Positions 1 through 8,700 of a stretch of 35,733 bases of DNA are shown here, piece by piece (position 1 is the stretch's first letter; every line of letters begins with the position of its first letter). This stretch comes from CAUZFZ01 sp963579025 (GTDB lineage Bacteria > Planctomycetota > Planctomycetia > Planctomycetales > Planctomycetaceae): contig CAUZFZ010000112.1 of assembly GCA_963579025.1 (NCBI GenBank), positions 1 to 35,733 of the forward strand. The letters are read 5' to 3'. The translations under genes and the position numbers were made by a program. The notes beneath the pieces were generated by a model. The model saw only the letters and a program-made list of their open reading frames with translations. It did not search any database and was not told the DNA's origin.

Positions 1-138
1 CGGACGCCAGAAACGTCTGCCCACAAGCAGGTCTTCATCTACGAACACGATCCTCAGAATCGCTCGTTTTCCCGCGAATTCCAGCAGCCCGGGAACTGCT
101 GCATCCGCGCGAACCGTTACGGCTCCTTTCTTCGGTAG
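1..138 (+). CDS. C-terminal fragment of an unidentified protein (cut by window edge)
   Basis: An open frame enters from the left edge and ends at a TAG at 136-138. The visible 45 residues (including HKQVFIYEHDP and the end RYGSFLR) match no family I recognise. Third codon positions are about 73 percent G or C, as in the surrounding real genes, which favours a true coding tail over chance. The competing - strand frame at 35-388 is Arg/Ser-rich and looks like a shadow. Function cannot be assigned from this piece. Confidence 0.5.
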   Translation, partial: RTPETSAHKQVFIYEHDPQNRSFSREFQQPGNCCIRANRYGSFLR

Positions 139-404
139 ATTTGGACCAAACCTGATTGCAGACACAGATTGACACCGACGATCTTTCGGCGTCGCGGGCA
201 TCCTGCCAGCAAATGACTCGTGGATTACCCGACTTAACGCGTGCCGGGCCGCAATCTCCCCAAATCCGTCGTGATCGGCACGACCGGCCGAATCGACTAC
301 TGTCGGCCTCAGGATCTGCCGATGCAATGCGGGGAGAGTTTGCTGATTCTGCCGCTTGGTCAGGTCGTACGGATTCGCCTGCCCGCAAGCAAAAGGCTCA
401 CGGA

Positions 405-1913
405 ATGCGTCACACGAGACCTGCTGTCATGTGGTCAACATTCTGGGTACGACTGACAGTGCCACTTTGCCTGTCAGTATTCGCAGGGACTGCTGTGGCT
501 CAGACAGAAGTCGCCGCACCGCAACCGTTCGATGACGTGCTTTCCGAGATCGCCTTTCAGGAGGTGATCGCGGCGTTTGACCAGCATGACTACGCCGGCG
601 CGCTGGGTATGCTCGAACGGATTCCCCAGCGAACGGCGGCACAGGAGTACTACCGCGGGCTTTGCCTGTTGCGTTTGAAACGCTACGCGGAAGCATCTCA
701 GATTCTTGGAGCGCTCAGTCAGTCACCGTCGGCTCCCGTAGAATTGAAGCTGGATGCATCGATCGCCCGGCTTAAAGCTGGCGATACATCTCAGGCGGCC
801 GCGGATCTCAAGGGGCTGGTCGACAGCAATCCGGAAGACGGGCATGCTCGATTCTTCCACGGCGTCGCTTTGTACGAACAGGGACGTCCGGACGAAGCCA
901 AAGCGGAAATGAACCTGGCCGTGTCGTATCAGCCCGAACTCCAGCAGTATCAGGAGCTGTATCGGGACTATGACCAGCGACTCGGCGCTGCCGCTCTCGG
1001 GCCTGCCATGTCGGCACGGGCATCAGATGCTTCCCGTAACTGGAACCTGTCGATCCTGACGGGATACGAGTACGACAGCAACGTTCCGCAATCACCTGAG
1101 TTTTCTGGTCTGGGTTCCAATTTCGAGCGGGAAGACTCGGCCGGGATCCTAGGGCTGTTTGGCGACTATCGCTTCATCCAGGAAGCCGACCAGGTGCTGG
1201 GCGTGTACGCGTCTGCTTACACCAACTGGCACTATGAGCTGACCGACTTCGACGTGCAGAGTTACTCAGGCGGTGGTTACTGGAATCGCGCGTTCGGTGA
1301 CTGGATCGTGGGCGCCAACTATCAGTTTGGCGAAACACTGCTCGACAAAGAACAGTTTGCGACGAATCACCGGCTCACACCGTCTGTCACGTATCGCTGG
1401 TGTGATTCCGGCCATACGACAGCGTACTACGAGTACGAGAATCTGGAACTCGAAAGCCTGGCCCTGATTCCGGCACAGGTTCGCAGTGGTGACACGAATG
1501 CGCTCGGCGTCACACACGCGATGTACATCGGGCCGCAGGACCTGGGCCGCGTCTACTTCGGCTACCGCTATGGCGATACCGATGCTGACGGCAGCGACTT
1601 TGACATGCAGAGCAGCATGGTCAATGCACGCATTGAGTATCCGATCTACCAGGACCTCGTGTGGGACCTTGGCGCACGCTACTTCTGGGACGAGTACGAG
1701 AGTCCCAACAGTCTGGATTTCTTTGATCGCGTGCGTGAAGACGACCGTGTCGAAATCCGGACCGGCCTGCAGAAGCTGATCAATGAGAATGTCAGTCTTC
1801 GTCTGGACTACACGTACGTCGACAGTAACTCCAACGTGGCAAATCTGTTCGGCGTCGAATTCTACAGCTACCAGAGACACGTGCTGAACGCCCTGCTGAT
1901 TTACGACTTCTGA
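405..1913 (+). CDS. TPR-containing outer-membrane beta-barrel protein
   Basis: Predicted 502-residue exported protein. The N-terminus (1-33) is a signal peptide with a hydrophobic core ending in AVA before Q33. Residues about 45-195 form TPR-like helical repeats (for example EYYRGLCLLRLKRYAEA and HARFFHGVALYEQGRPDEA). Residues about 212-502 alternate aromatic and polar residues in beta strands and end in the terminal Phe motif LIYDF, typical of outer-membrane barrels. The layout resembles TPR-barrel proteins of the Slam/DUF560 kind, but I cannot confirm membership. The start at 405 is chosen because AAAAGG lies about 9 bases upstream and it begins the signal peptide; the frame is open back to 156, and ATG 429 is an alternative. 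The FecR-domain gene follows 48 bases downstream in the same frame, suggesting one operon. Likely role: an outer-membrane component with a periplasmic TPR scaffold; function inferred. Confidence 0.82.
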   Translation: MRHTRPAVMWSTFWVRLTVPLCLSVFAGTAVAQTEVAAPQPFDDVLSEIAFQEVIAAFDQHDYAGALGMLERIPQRTAAQEYYRGLCLLRLKRYAEASQILGALSQSPSAPVELKLDASIARLKAGDTSQAAADLKGLVDSNPEDGHARFFHGVALYEQGRPDEAKAEMNLAVSYQPELQQYQELYRDYDQRLGAAALGPAMSARASDASRNWNLSILTGYEYDSNVPQSPEFSGLGSNFEREDSAGILGLFGDYRFIQEADQVLGVYASAYTNWHYELTDFDVQSYSGGGYWNRAFGDWIVGANYQFGETLLDKEQFATNHRLTPSVTYRWCDSGHTTAYYEYENLELESLALIPAQVRSGDTNALGVTHAMYIGPQDLGRVYFGYRYGDTDADGSDFDMQSSMVNARIEYPIYQDLVWDLGARYFWDEYESPNSLDFFDRVREDDRVEIRTGLQKLINENVSLRLDYTYVDSNSNVANLFGVEFYSYQRHVLNALLIYDF

Positions 1914-1961
1914 GCGACGAACACTGCGGACTCACATTTCCTCACGGATGGAACCAGTCGT

Positions 1962-3737
1962 ATGAACACGACGGCTCTTCTTCTGCTGCTTAGCGTGCCG
2001 GCGCAAAACCAGACCGCACCGGCTCCTCAATTCACAACGGTGGCCGGTGAAGTCGTTGTGGAATACGACGGCCGGGCAGTGCGTGCCATACGCGGTGCCG
2101 CGATCGGGGCCGGTTCGAGAATCACTACCGGCCCTGGTGCCCAGGCGACGGTTTACTGGCGACCAGGCCTTGTCGTTTACCTGGACCAACGCACGTCGAT
2201 CATCCTCAGCGGACAAGCGGCCGATCCGCTGGTGAGCCTCGGGCAGGGCGGGATCCGCATCGTTGCGGCGAACTCCGCCATCATTGTTGCGAACCAGACA
2301 CGAACGGCCGTGAGAAAAGGCGTCGTTCGACTGACCGCTCTCGGGCCAGACACGACCATCACCGGCGAGAAAGGCGAAGTCTGGACGTCCGATCTGTCGG
2401 CCATCAGTCGGGCGCCTGTGCAGGTCGCGGGTGGAACCACGGCCACATCCCCGGATTTTCGCAGCCTCTCGCCTGGCCAGAGCATCGCTCATCAGGTTGA
2501 TGCTGGGTTTACGCAGTCGGGTACCGACACACGCGGAGGTGAATCTCGGTTCGAACAGTTGCAACTGCTGGCCGTTGCGATGGTCAGCCGCCAGCAGCGG
2601 GCCGACTCTCCGCCACCGCCTCCTCTGCCTGATTCGAAAAAACCCGGAGAGACTCAAACATCCGACGATGATCCCACGGACAGATCGAAGCCCGGAGAAG
2701 GCGACGATCCGCCGACTGATGACACGACTCGTGGTGCCGGCGACTTTGGGGCTGCGGCGGATGATGAACCGACGCCAGCCGATTCCGGTAGCGGCACGGG
2801 CGCCACACTGGCTCTGGGCACATCGGGTATTAACCTGGCCCTGGGCAATGTCTCGCTGTCGACTGCCGCTGGAGGAGCGGGCGGGCTGTTTACTGACGCG
2901 AATCAGGCCACGAATGCCGGCATGCTGACTGCGGCGGTTCCGGCTTCTGTTGTCACCGGTGGGCTGGCTGCTGGTGCGAATTTCCCGGGCAACATTCATC
3001 CGGTCACGAGTGAAACCGTGCATGCGTTCGACAACGTCGATCTGGTCTTCTCCGATAACTTCCCACTGTTCCGTCAGTTCTGGTCCGTTGGCGAGGGCTC
3101 TGCACCAACCGGGCAAGTCAGCACGGGAATCAATACCGGGACGGGGACGGCACCGCAGGTCATCAGCATTCCCGGGTTCGACAACTACCTCGTCCGACTC
3201 GATCAGTTCGGCATTACGGACCCGGCCAGTGCGACGATCGGCGACCTAGTATCTATCTCCGGTCTGGTTGGTGCTGATCCCGTCAACCCGAACATTCAAG
3301 GCGCAACACCTCTGCTGGACGAGCGGTCCGCGATCAACGACGGACTGACATTTGCGCTTGGCGAATTCGCTGTCGACCGCAACGGCACGACGCCACAGCT
3401 TGTTGTCCGCCGCAGTGACCAGGATCGTCAGATCGTCAAAGACCCTGGCGGAAATGACGCAAACGATCAGGTCACGGCGAATCCGCAAGTCGCCGGCTTC
3501 GAAGCTGTCGTCGATAACGAATTCTTCCCGTCGAACGATTCCGTGTTCATTCCGGACCGCTCACGCGGAGCCGACCTGCTGACGAATCGACCATCATTCG
3601 GGAATCTTAATTTCCTGCGAAAAGCGGCAGCGACGACCTTGATGGCGGATCAATTGTTTGACTTCGCACAGCGAACCGGTCAGACGCGATTCGTCGTTGA
3701 CGGAAAGATCCTGGATATTTCGGGTTTTCAGAGATGA
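1962..3737 (+). CDS. FecR-domain secreted protein with acidic Pro-rich linker
   Basis: Predicted 591-residue protein. Residues about 25-145 look like a FecR-type beta domain (AGEVVVEYDG, RAIRGAAIGAGSRITT, GEKGEVW). Residues about 215-280 are a Pro/Asp/Glu-rich low-complexity linker. Residues about 280-591 are a Gly/Ala/Asn-rich beta-type region I do not recognise, ending VVDGKILDISGFQR. The N-terminus is hydrophobic (MNTTALLLLLSVPAQ) but lacks the basic residues of a normal signal peptide; no alternative start lies between the upstream stop at 1913 and 1962. FecR domains occur in envelope signalling and in surface proteins. Here no sigma factor or TonB receptor is adjacent, so a structural or ligand role with the preceding TPR-barrel protein seems likelier than classical iron signalling. 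That is an inference. Confidence 0.78.
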   Translation: MNTTALLLLLSVPAQNQTAPAPQFTTVAGEVVVEYDGRAVRAIRGAAIGAGSRITTGPGAQATVYWRPGLVVYLDQRTSIILSGQAADPLVSLGQGGIRIVAANSAIIVANQTRTAVRKGVVRLTALGPDTTITGEKGEVWTSDLSAISRAPVQVAGGTTATSPDFRSLSPGQSIAHQVDAGFTQSGTDTRGGESRFEQLQLLAVAMVSRQQRADSPPPPPLPDSKKPGETQTSDDDPTDRSKPGEGDDPPTDDTTRGAGDFGAAADDEPTPADSGSGTGATLALGTSGINLALGNVSLSTAAGGAGGLFTDANQATNAGMLTAAVPASVVTGGLAAGANFPGNIHPVTSETVHAFDNVDLVFSDNFPLFRQFWSVGEGSAPTGQVSTGINTGTGTAPQVISIPGFDNYLVRLDQFGITDPASATIGDLVSISGLVGADPVNPNIQGATPLLDERSAINDGLTFALGEFAVDRNGTTPQLVVRRSDQDRQIVKDPGGNDANDQVTANPQVAGFEAVVDNEFFPSNDSVFIPDRSRGADLLTNRPSFGNLNFLRKAAATTLMADQLFDFAQRTGQTRFVVDGKILDISGFQR

Positions 3738-3763
3738 CAGCGGCAAGTCGATTCGAGATTCGA

Positions 3764-3785
3764 ATGTCAGACGTGAGATGTCAGA
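3764..3785. repeat. Short direct repeat in an AT-rich spacer
   Basis: The octamer ATGTCAGA occurs at 3764-3771 and again at 3778-3785, inside a stretch (about 3738-3800) clearly richer in A and T than the flanking genes. It lies between the FecR-domain gene and the small secreted protein gene. It may be an intergenic repeat remnant or a regulatory site; the short length makes chance possible. Confidence 0.3.
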
Positions 3786-3854
3786 TTTGAAATTTGGAAT
3801 GAACTGATCCTGAGTTTTGACTTCATTCATCCAGCCGCCGTAAAGGTCGCGAAA

Positions 3855-4172
3855 ATGCAAAACATCCGCCTGTGCCTCAGTCTGCTGTTTGTCGGAATCG
3901 CGATGAACACTGGCCGGTGTGATGCCGCCGAGTGGTTCAGCAGTTTTGAACCATCGTGTTCGGTACAAAGCCCAGGCTGCCAGGGAAATGACGGCTGCGA
4001 CGCGGGCGGGAGCTTTGTCGAGCGGCTGTTCAATTTTCGACCCTGGACCGCATCGGACGTGTATTCGCGCCAGCGCAGTGTCGGATTGCCGGTCGGTCGC
4101 CGTTACTTTGGCGGTCGCTACTTCGGGCAGTTCAACAATCGCTATTACGGTCCGCAGTACGGCAACTTCTGA
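3855..4172 (+). CDS. Small secreted Tyr/Gly-rich protein
   Basis: Predicted 105-residue protein with a signal peptide (MQNIRLCLSLLFVGIAM, probable cleavage near residues 22-26). The mature part has a Cys-containing N-terminal half (CSVQSPGCQGNDGC) and a C-terminal tail with the repeated motif RYFG (RRYFGGRYFG) followed by NNRYYGPQYGNF. AAAGG sits about 8 bases before the ATG, supporting this start. No known family is recognised. Short exported proteins with Tyr/Gly tails are common in planctomycetes and could be wall or matrix proteins. The position after the barrel/FecR pair makes a partner or substrate role possible, but nothing in the sequence proves it. Confidence 0.65.
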   Translation: MQNIRLCLSLLFVGIAMNTGRCDAAEWFSSFEPSCSVQSPGCQGNDGCDAGGSFVERLFNFRPWTASDVYSRQRSVGLPVGRRYFGGRYFGQFNNRYYGPQYGNF

Positions 4173-4452
4173 ACCGCCGGACGACTCACCGCCGCCTCGA
4201 CGTAGTCACGCTGCGTCCGACGCTTGCAGGCGAAGCCCGGGAACGGGCGAATTTGAGCAGCCCGCTGCACGTCTCAAACCGCACTGTCCGGACGTCATCC
4301 TGGCCGACGCGTGGCAGTCCGCGCGAATCCGTGCGATTGACGCGCAACGGTGCATGGCTTTTCACGGTCTGGACTTCCCGCACTCGTCGCCCGGTGTAGA
4401 CTCTGCTGATAGCGGGCACGGTCCGAGCCACCTGAATCAGGAAGCACTCCGT

Positions 4453-5697
4453 ATGAGCCAGGCACTTCTGACAATGATGCTGCTGACAACTCCCGGGCAG
4501 TTCCTCGAGGACCTGGTCGACGATGTTGTGGACGAACGATACGAAACCGTGGCTGTCATGCCTCAACCGGTATACCGTGACGCTCAGGGGAAGACCGAGT
4601 CAATCGGGGGCGAACTCGGGCCGCAGGCGGCGTACTTCTGCTCTCGCCTGCAGGAAGAAATCAATGAGCTCGGCGACGGAGAATTCGATCTCGTCGAAGC
4701 CTCACGCATGCAGGATGTCTGCCGCTCATACTCCCTGGCGCAGATACAGCGAAAGAGCATTCGGCAGCGGATTGCTGAGCAGGCCGGAGATGCCGATGTC
4801 CTGGTCATTCCCGTGGTGACGAATTCGGGATCGCCCGCGAAGAAGTTCGACCTGAAGTGTGTTCTCGTCGACGTCGAATCGAACGACGAAGAGGAGTACG
4901 GCGTGGAAGAACTGCTGATTGGACTGAGTGATGCCGCATACATGGGCGAGAGCTGGAATCTGCGTCGTTGGAGTGCGGATGGGAAGACGCTGCTGAACAT
5001 CGGGCTCGAGGAATCGGGCGCTGTCCCGGGTTCCGCATTGTTCGGGACAGGCCCACGCATGGAGCAACGACAGTACCAGTGGATCGACCGCAAGCGACCA
5101 CACCCGCTGACTGTCGACTCAGGATTGCCGATCGGCATCGACATTCTCGTGAGCAGTAAGAAACGTCCCATTCGAGTGTCGACGAATGATGCGTTTGTGG
5201 CGTTGGACGACGGAGAAGAACCCGTCATCCGTCTGTCGAACAGTGGCTCGCAGGATGTCTATGCCCTGATGTTTGTTGACGGAGTCAATGTGATGGGCAA
5301 ACACCGCGAGCATCCAGGCGAGGTAATTCCGAAGGACAAACACCGACTGATCCGCGCTGGCAAAAACACCGACTTCGAAGGCTGGTACACGCGCAAGGCA
5401 GGCGACGTCTGGAACGTCGAGTCATTCCGGCTGACTGATGAGCGAAACACCGTCGCCGCTGAACAGGGCTCGACGGAACAACTCGGTCACATCACGTGCC
5501 TGTTTTACACGGTTGGTTGGAGCGGCGTGCCGCCCGGAGACCGGTTTGTGATCTCAAAAGGCCGGCTGGGATTCGGTACTGGCCGTTCGAGGCCGGTAAC
5601 GCTCGACGAGACGTCAGCCGAATCGCCGGGACTGATGATGTCCGCCGTCACGATTCGTTACGGGCGGAGCAACGAATTGAACGGCCAGACACCGTAA
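4453..5697 (+). CDS. CsgG-like N-terminal domain protein with unknown C-terminal beta domain
   Basis: Predicted 414-residue protein. The frame is open far upstream (from 3919) but the ATG at 4453 has an AGGA sequence 10 bases before it, and codon 1 opens a short hydrophobic leader (MSQALLTMMLLTT). Residues about 30-160 resemble the alpha/beta fold of CsgG/LpoB-like proteins: a strand (VAVMPQPV), a helix with LQEEIN, a strand, and ADVLVIPVV. Residues about 225-410 form a second beta-rich domain (PIGIDILVSS, VYALMFVDGVNVMGK) that recalls DUF4384-like or PEGA-like modules. A Glu/Asp stretch near 145 separates segments. The gene is convergent with the WD40 kinase gene, 21 bases away. Assignment to the CsgG fold is by pattern only, so the role in envelope or outer-membrane biology is tentative. 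Confidence 0.7.
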   Translation: MSQALLTMMLLTTPGQFLEDLVDDVVDERYETVAVMPQPVYRDAQGKTESIGGELGPQAAYFCSRLQEEINELGDGEFDLVEASRMQDVCRSYSLAQIQRKSIRQRIAEQAGDADVLVIPVVTNSGSPAKKFDLKCVLVDVESNDEEEYGVEELLIGLSDAAYMGESWNLRRWSADGKTLLNIGLEESGAVPGSALFGTGPRMEQRQYQWIDRKRPHPLTVDSGLPIGIDILVSSKKRPIRVSTNDAFVALDDGEEPVIRLSNSGSQDVYALMFVDGVNVMGKHREHPGEVIPKDKHRLIRAGKNTDFEGWYTRKAGDVWNVESFRLTDERNTVAAEQGSTEQLGHITCLFYTVGWSGVPPGDRFVISKGRLGFGTGRSRPVTLDETSAESPGLMMSAVTIRYGRSNELNGQTP

Positions 5698-5718
5698 ACC
5701 GGCAGAAGTGAGACGAAG

Positions 5719-8700
5719 CTATTTGCGTTCGGCTGCAATGTCGAATGCCGAAACATCCGGCTGAAATCGCGCTTGTTCCGATTCCGTCAACACACGGCCG
5801 GCGGTCTTCCGTGCGGCCTGCACCAGGCTCGCCACATCCAGTGGCCAGACAGCGATGCTGCCTGCACGTGTGCCGGCAAACAGAGTCGTCGATGTTTCAT
5901 CGATGGCCAGGGATTGCACAGACTCGCCGAAGTCTCTGATCAGAATCGAGGCAGCGGATGGATTGTCCAGGGTCAGGTCCCACAGCCGCAAAGTTCCGTC
6001 GTCGCTACCTGTCGCCACCATGCGCCCTTGATCGAACATGGCCATGCATCGGACACCCTTCGAATGACCACTGAGGACTACGGCATCCCGTTCAGGATGA
6101 CTGGACTCAACCGGCCACACGATCGCAACTGCGTCGTCCGATGCTTCGTCGCCCGATGCTCCCGAGTCTGACACCGTGATGACGTGACGACTGTCTGGAG
6201 AGAAGACCAGCGAGTAAACCCGCTCGGTATGACGGACAAGGATTTGCGGAGACTGCTCCGATGTCGGATCGAGCGGCTGATTCCACAAGTGCAGAGAGCC
6301 ATCATCGCTCACGCTTCCCAACCAGTTTCCGTCGGGACTGAATGCGACCTGATTGACGGCTCGTTTGTGGGAACCGGGTAACAGCCTCGCGGCATTGTCA
6401 CCCGTCGGCAGAACATAGACGCCACCACCGTCAACACCGATCGCAACAGCGTTGCCATCGGAAGCAAAGGCCATGCAGGTCAGGTCGTCGCTGGAAACCT
6501 GCACCGACTGCACGGGATCGGCATCGTCATCGGCCGCTGAGACATTCCAGACTGCAAGCTGGCCACCGTCGGAACTTGCTGCGACCTGGTCGCCGGATGG
6601 ACTAAAGACGATGTCGGTTACGCTTTCGGTCAGGCCGCGCAGCGAGCGACGTGAACCTGCAGGGTCGGTGGGATCCAGCACAAACACCTGACCGTTGGAC
6701 GTGCCGATGGCGAACAGCGACTGGGTCGGATGCCACGCCCCCGTCTCGATACGTCCGAGTGATTCCAGGTCAGCGGTGAATTCCTCGCTTCGCTGTAAAC
6801 GGAGTCGTCCATCATGTCGCCAGAGTTGAGCCGACCGGTCGCGATCGCTGCTGATACTCAGCAGCCACTGGCCATCGTGGCTGACCTCCAGTTCCTGTAC
6901 CTGTCGGTCATGTCCATTCACCAGTCCCGGCGTCATGCCAGGCACGGCACGCTCGGTCTCCCACACCTGGATCGCGCCGTCGAGAGCACCGCCAGCCAGG
7001 GTGTCTCCGTTTTCCGATGCGGCCAGCGCCCACACGCTGTCTTCGTGGACACGCAGTACCGAGCTCGGTGAATCCGAGTCGTTGGGCCAGTTCTTAATAC
7101 GGACCGTGCGGTCGTCGGACGCAGTGACAATTCTCAATGGTGACGTCAGCCAGAGCATGTCGTTAATGGCGGCCGTGTGATCAGACAAGACAGCCACCTG
7201 TTCACACGCCGATCCTGTGATCTCCCAGATCGAACACTCACCTTTGGCTGTGGCGGCCGCGAACAACCCCGAATCCGGAGCGAATCGAACACGGGCGACT
7301 GCGTGTCGGCCAGTGGTCAGCACAATCGGTTCGGGATCATCAGCATCATTCGTCTGCCAGACGCGCACACTGCCGTCCGCATCACCGGAAACCAGCCACT
7401 TTCCATCGTCCGACAGGTCAAGAGTGGTGACACCTGCACCATGGCCTGTCAGCAGGCGAGTCGGAACGGGTGGTTCGTCCTCGACAGGAATCGGCCACGC
7501 GGCAACAACCTTGTCGTCACTTCCACTGAACAGCGTCTTGCCGTCAGCGCTGAATTGCAGCGTATTGACCGCGTCGCTGTGCCCTTCGAGCTGCTTCACC
7601 AGGGCATCAGGTTCATCCGCTGTCAGGTCCCAGATTCGGATGTCGGTACTAAGTCCAGATGTCGCCAGCCAGCGACCGTCGGGGCTGACGGCGATGCAGG
7701 TTACGGGTAGCTCACTGGCGACCAGCACGTGTACCGGGTCAGGCTGCTCATCGAGATTGACGTCCCACAGAGCAACGGCACCGTCATCACCCGCTGTCAC
7801 GGCGTATCGCCCGTCGGGAGTCATGAGGACCGCCGTTACGGTTCCCTCGTGTCCGAACAGTTCAGCAGAGTCGCCGGCTTCATCCAGTCGCCACAACCTG
7901 GCCCGCCGGTCGGCGCTTCCGGACAGCATCCATTGGCCATCCGCGCTCACTGTCAGTGCGCGAATCGGACCAGTGTGCTGCTGCAGGCCTCGACCTCCGA
8001 ATTTGCCGATGACATCGTGCAGATTCTGCACGGCTTCAGGCACAACATCGCGTCCCGTACGGCGCGACAGCTCAACAGCTTCACCCGCCAGTAACAGGCT
8101 CAATCGAGGTTTGTCGACCTGTGCGGAACGCGACTCGGCCACCAGACGTCGAGCTTCCGCCAGCAGCGAATTCTCGACTGCCTGGTTCCGGGCGACAATG
8201 GCCTGCTCCCGTGAAGCGATGGCCTGCTTCCGCAGCCGTTCTTCCAGCCGACGCCGACGGTCGCTGACGTCGCGCGCGACATCAGCCAGTTGCGGATCAT
8301 TGGAAACCAGTCCTTCCGCCTGAGCCAGCAACGACTGAGCGGACTCGAACTGCTGTTGCTCCTCCGCGACGTCGGCCTTTGCTATCAACTCGTTGACCGA
8401 TGCCGTGATTTCAATATGGCGGAATCTCTCCACCGTAATAGGTACGACAATCGCCGTGAATAGAACGGCGGCAGTGACGGCAACGGCGATTCGATGGCGC
8501 TTGATAACCCGCCATGCCCGCTGCGGCAGCGGCTCCACATAGACTGAAATCGGTTCGTCGGCCAGCCACGCCTCGACGTCGTTCTTTAACTCCAGAGCGG
8601 TCTGATACCGGTCGTCCACGCCCCGTTGCAGGGCCTTCATACAGATGGCTTCCAGCGGACGGGGAATCTCCGGCTTGATTTCCCGCGGAGGCGTCACCTC

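Noticed and set aside
35..388. 117-codon - strand frame near the left edge
   Set aside because: Arg/Ser-rich composition typical of a reading-frame shadow and no ribosome site.
241..456. A 71-codon + strand frame from GTG with good third-position GC and residues such as DLPMQCGESLLILPLG
   Set aside because: No ribosome site, overlaps the well-supported start of the TPR-barrel gene and matches no family; might be a remnant but support is thin.
3919..4452. Upstream extension of the CsgG-like gene frame
   Set aside because: Overlaps the small secreted protein gene and lies before a clear AGGA-ATG start at 4453.
7217..8323. Long + strand frame (368 codons) opposite the WD40 kinase gene
   Set aside because: Ser/Arg-rich antisense shadow of the repeat-coding region, without a domain.
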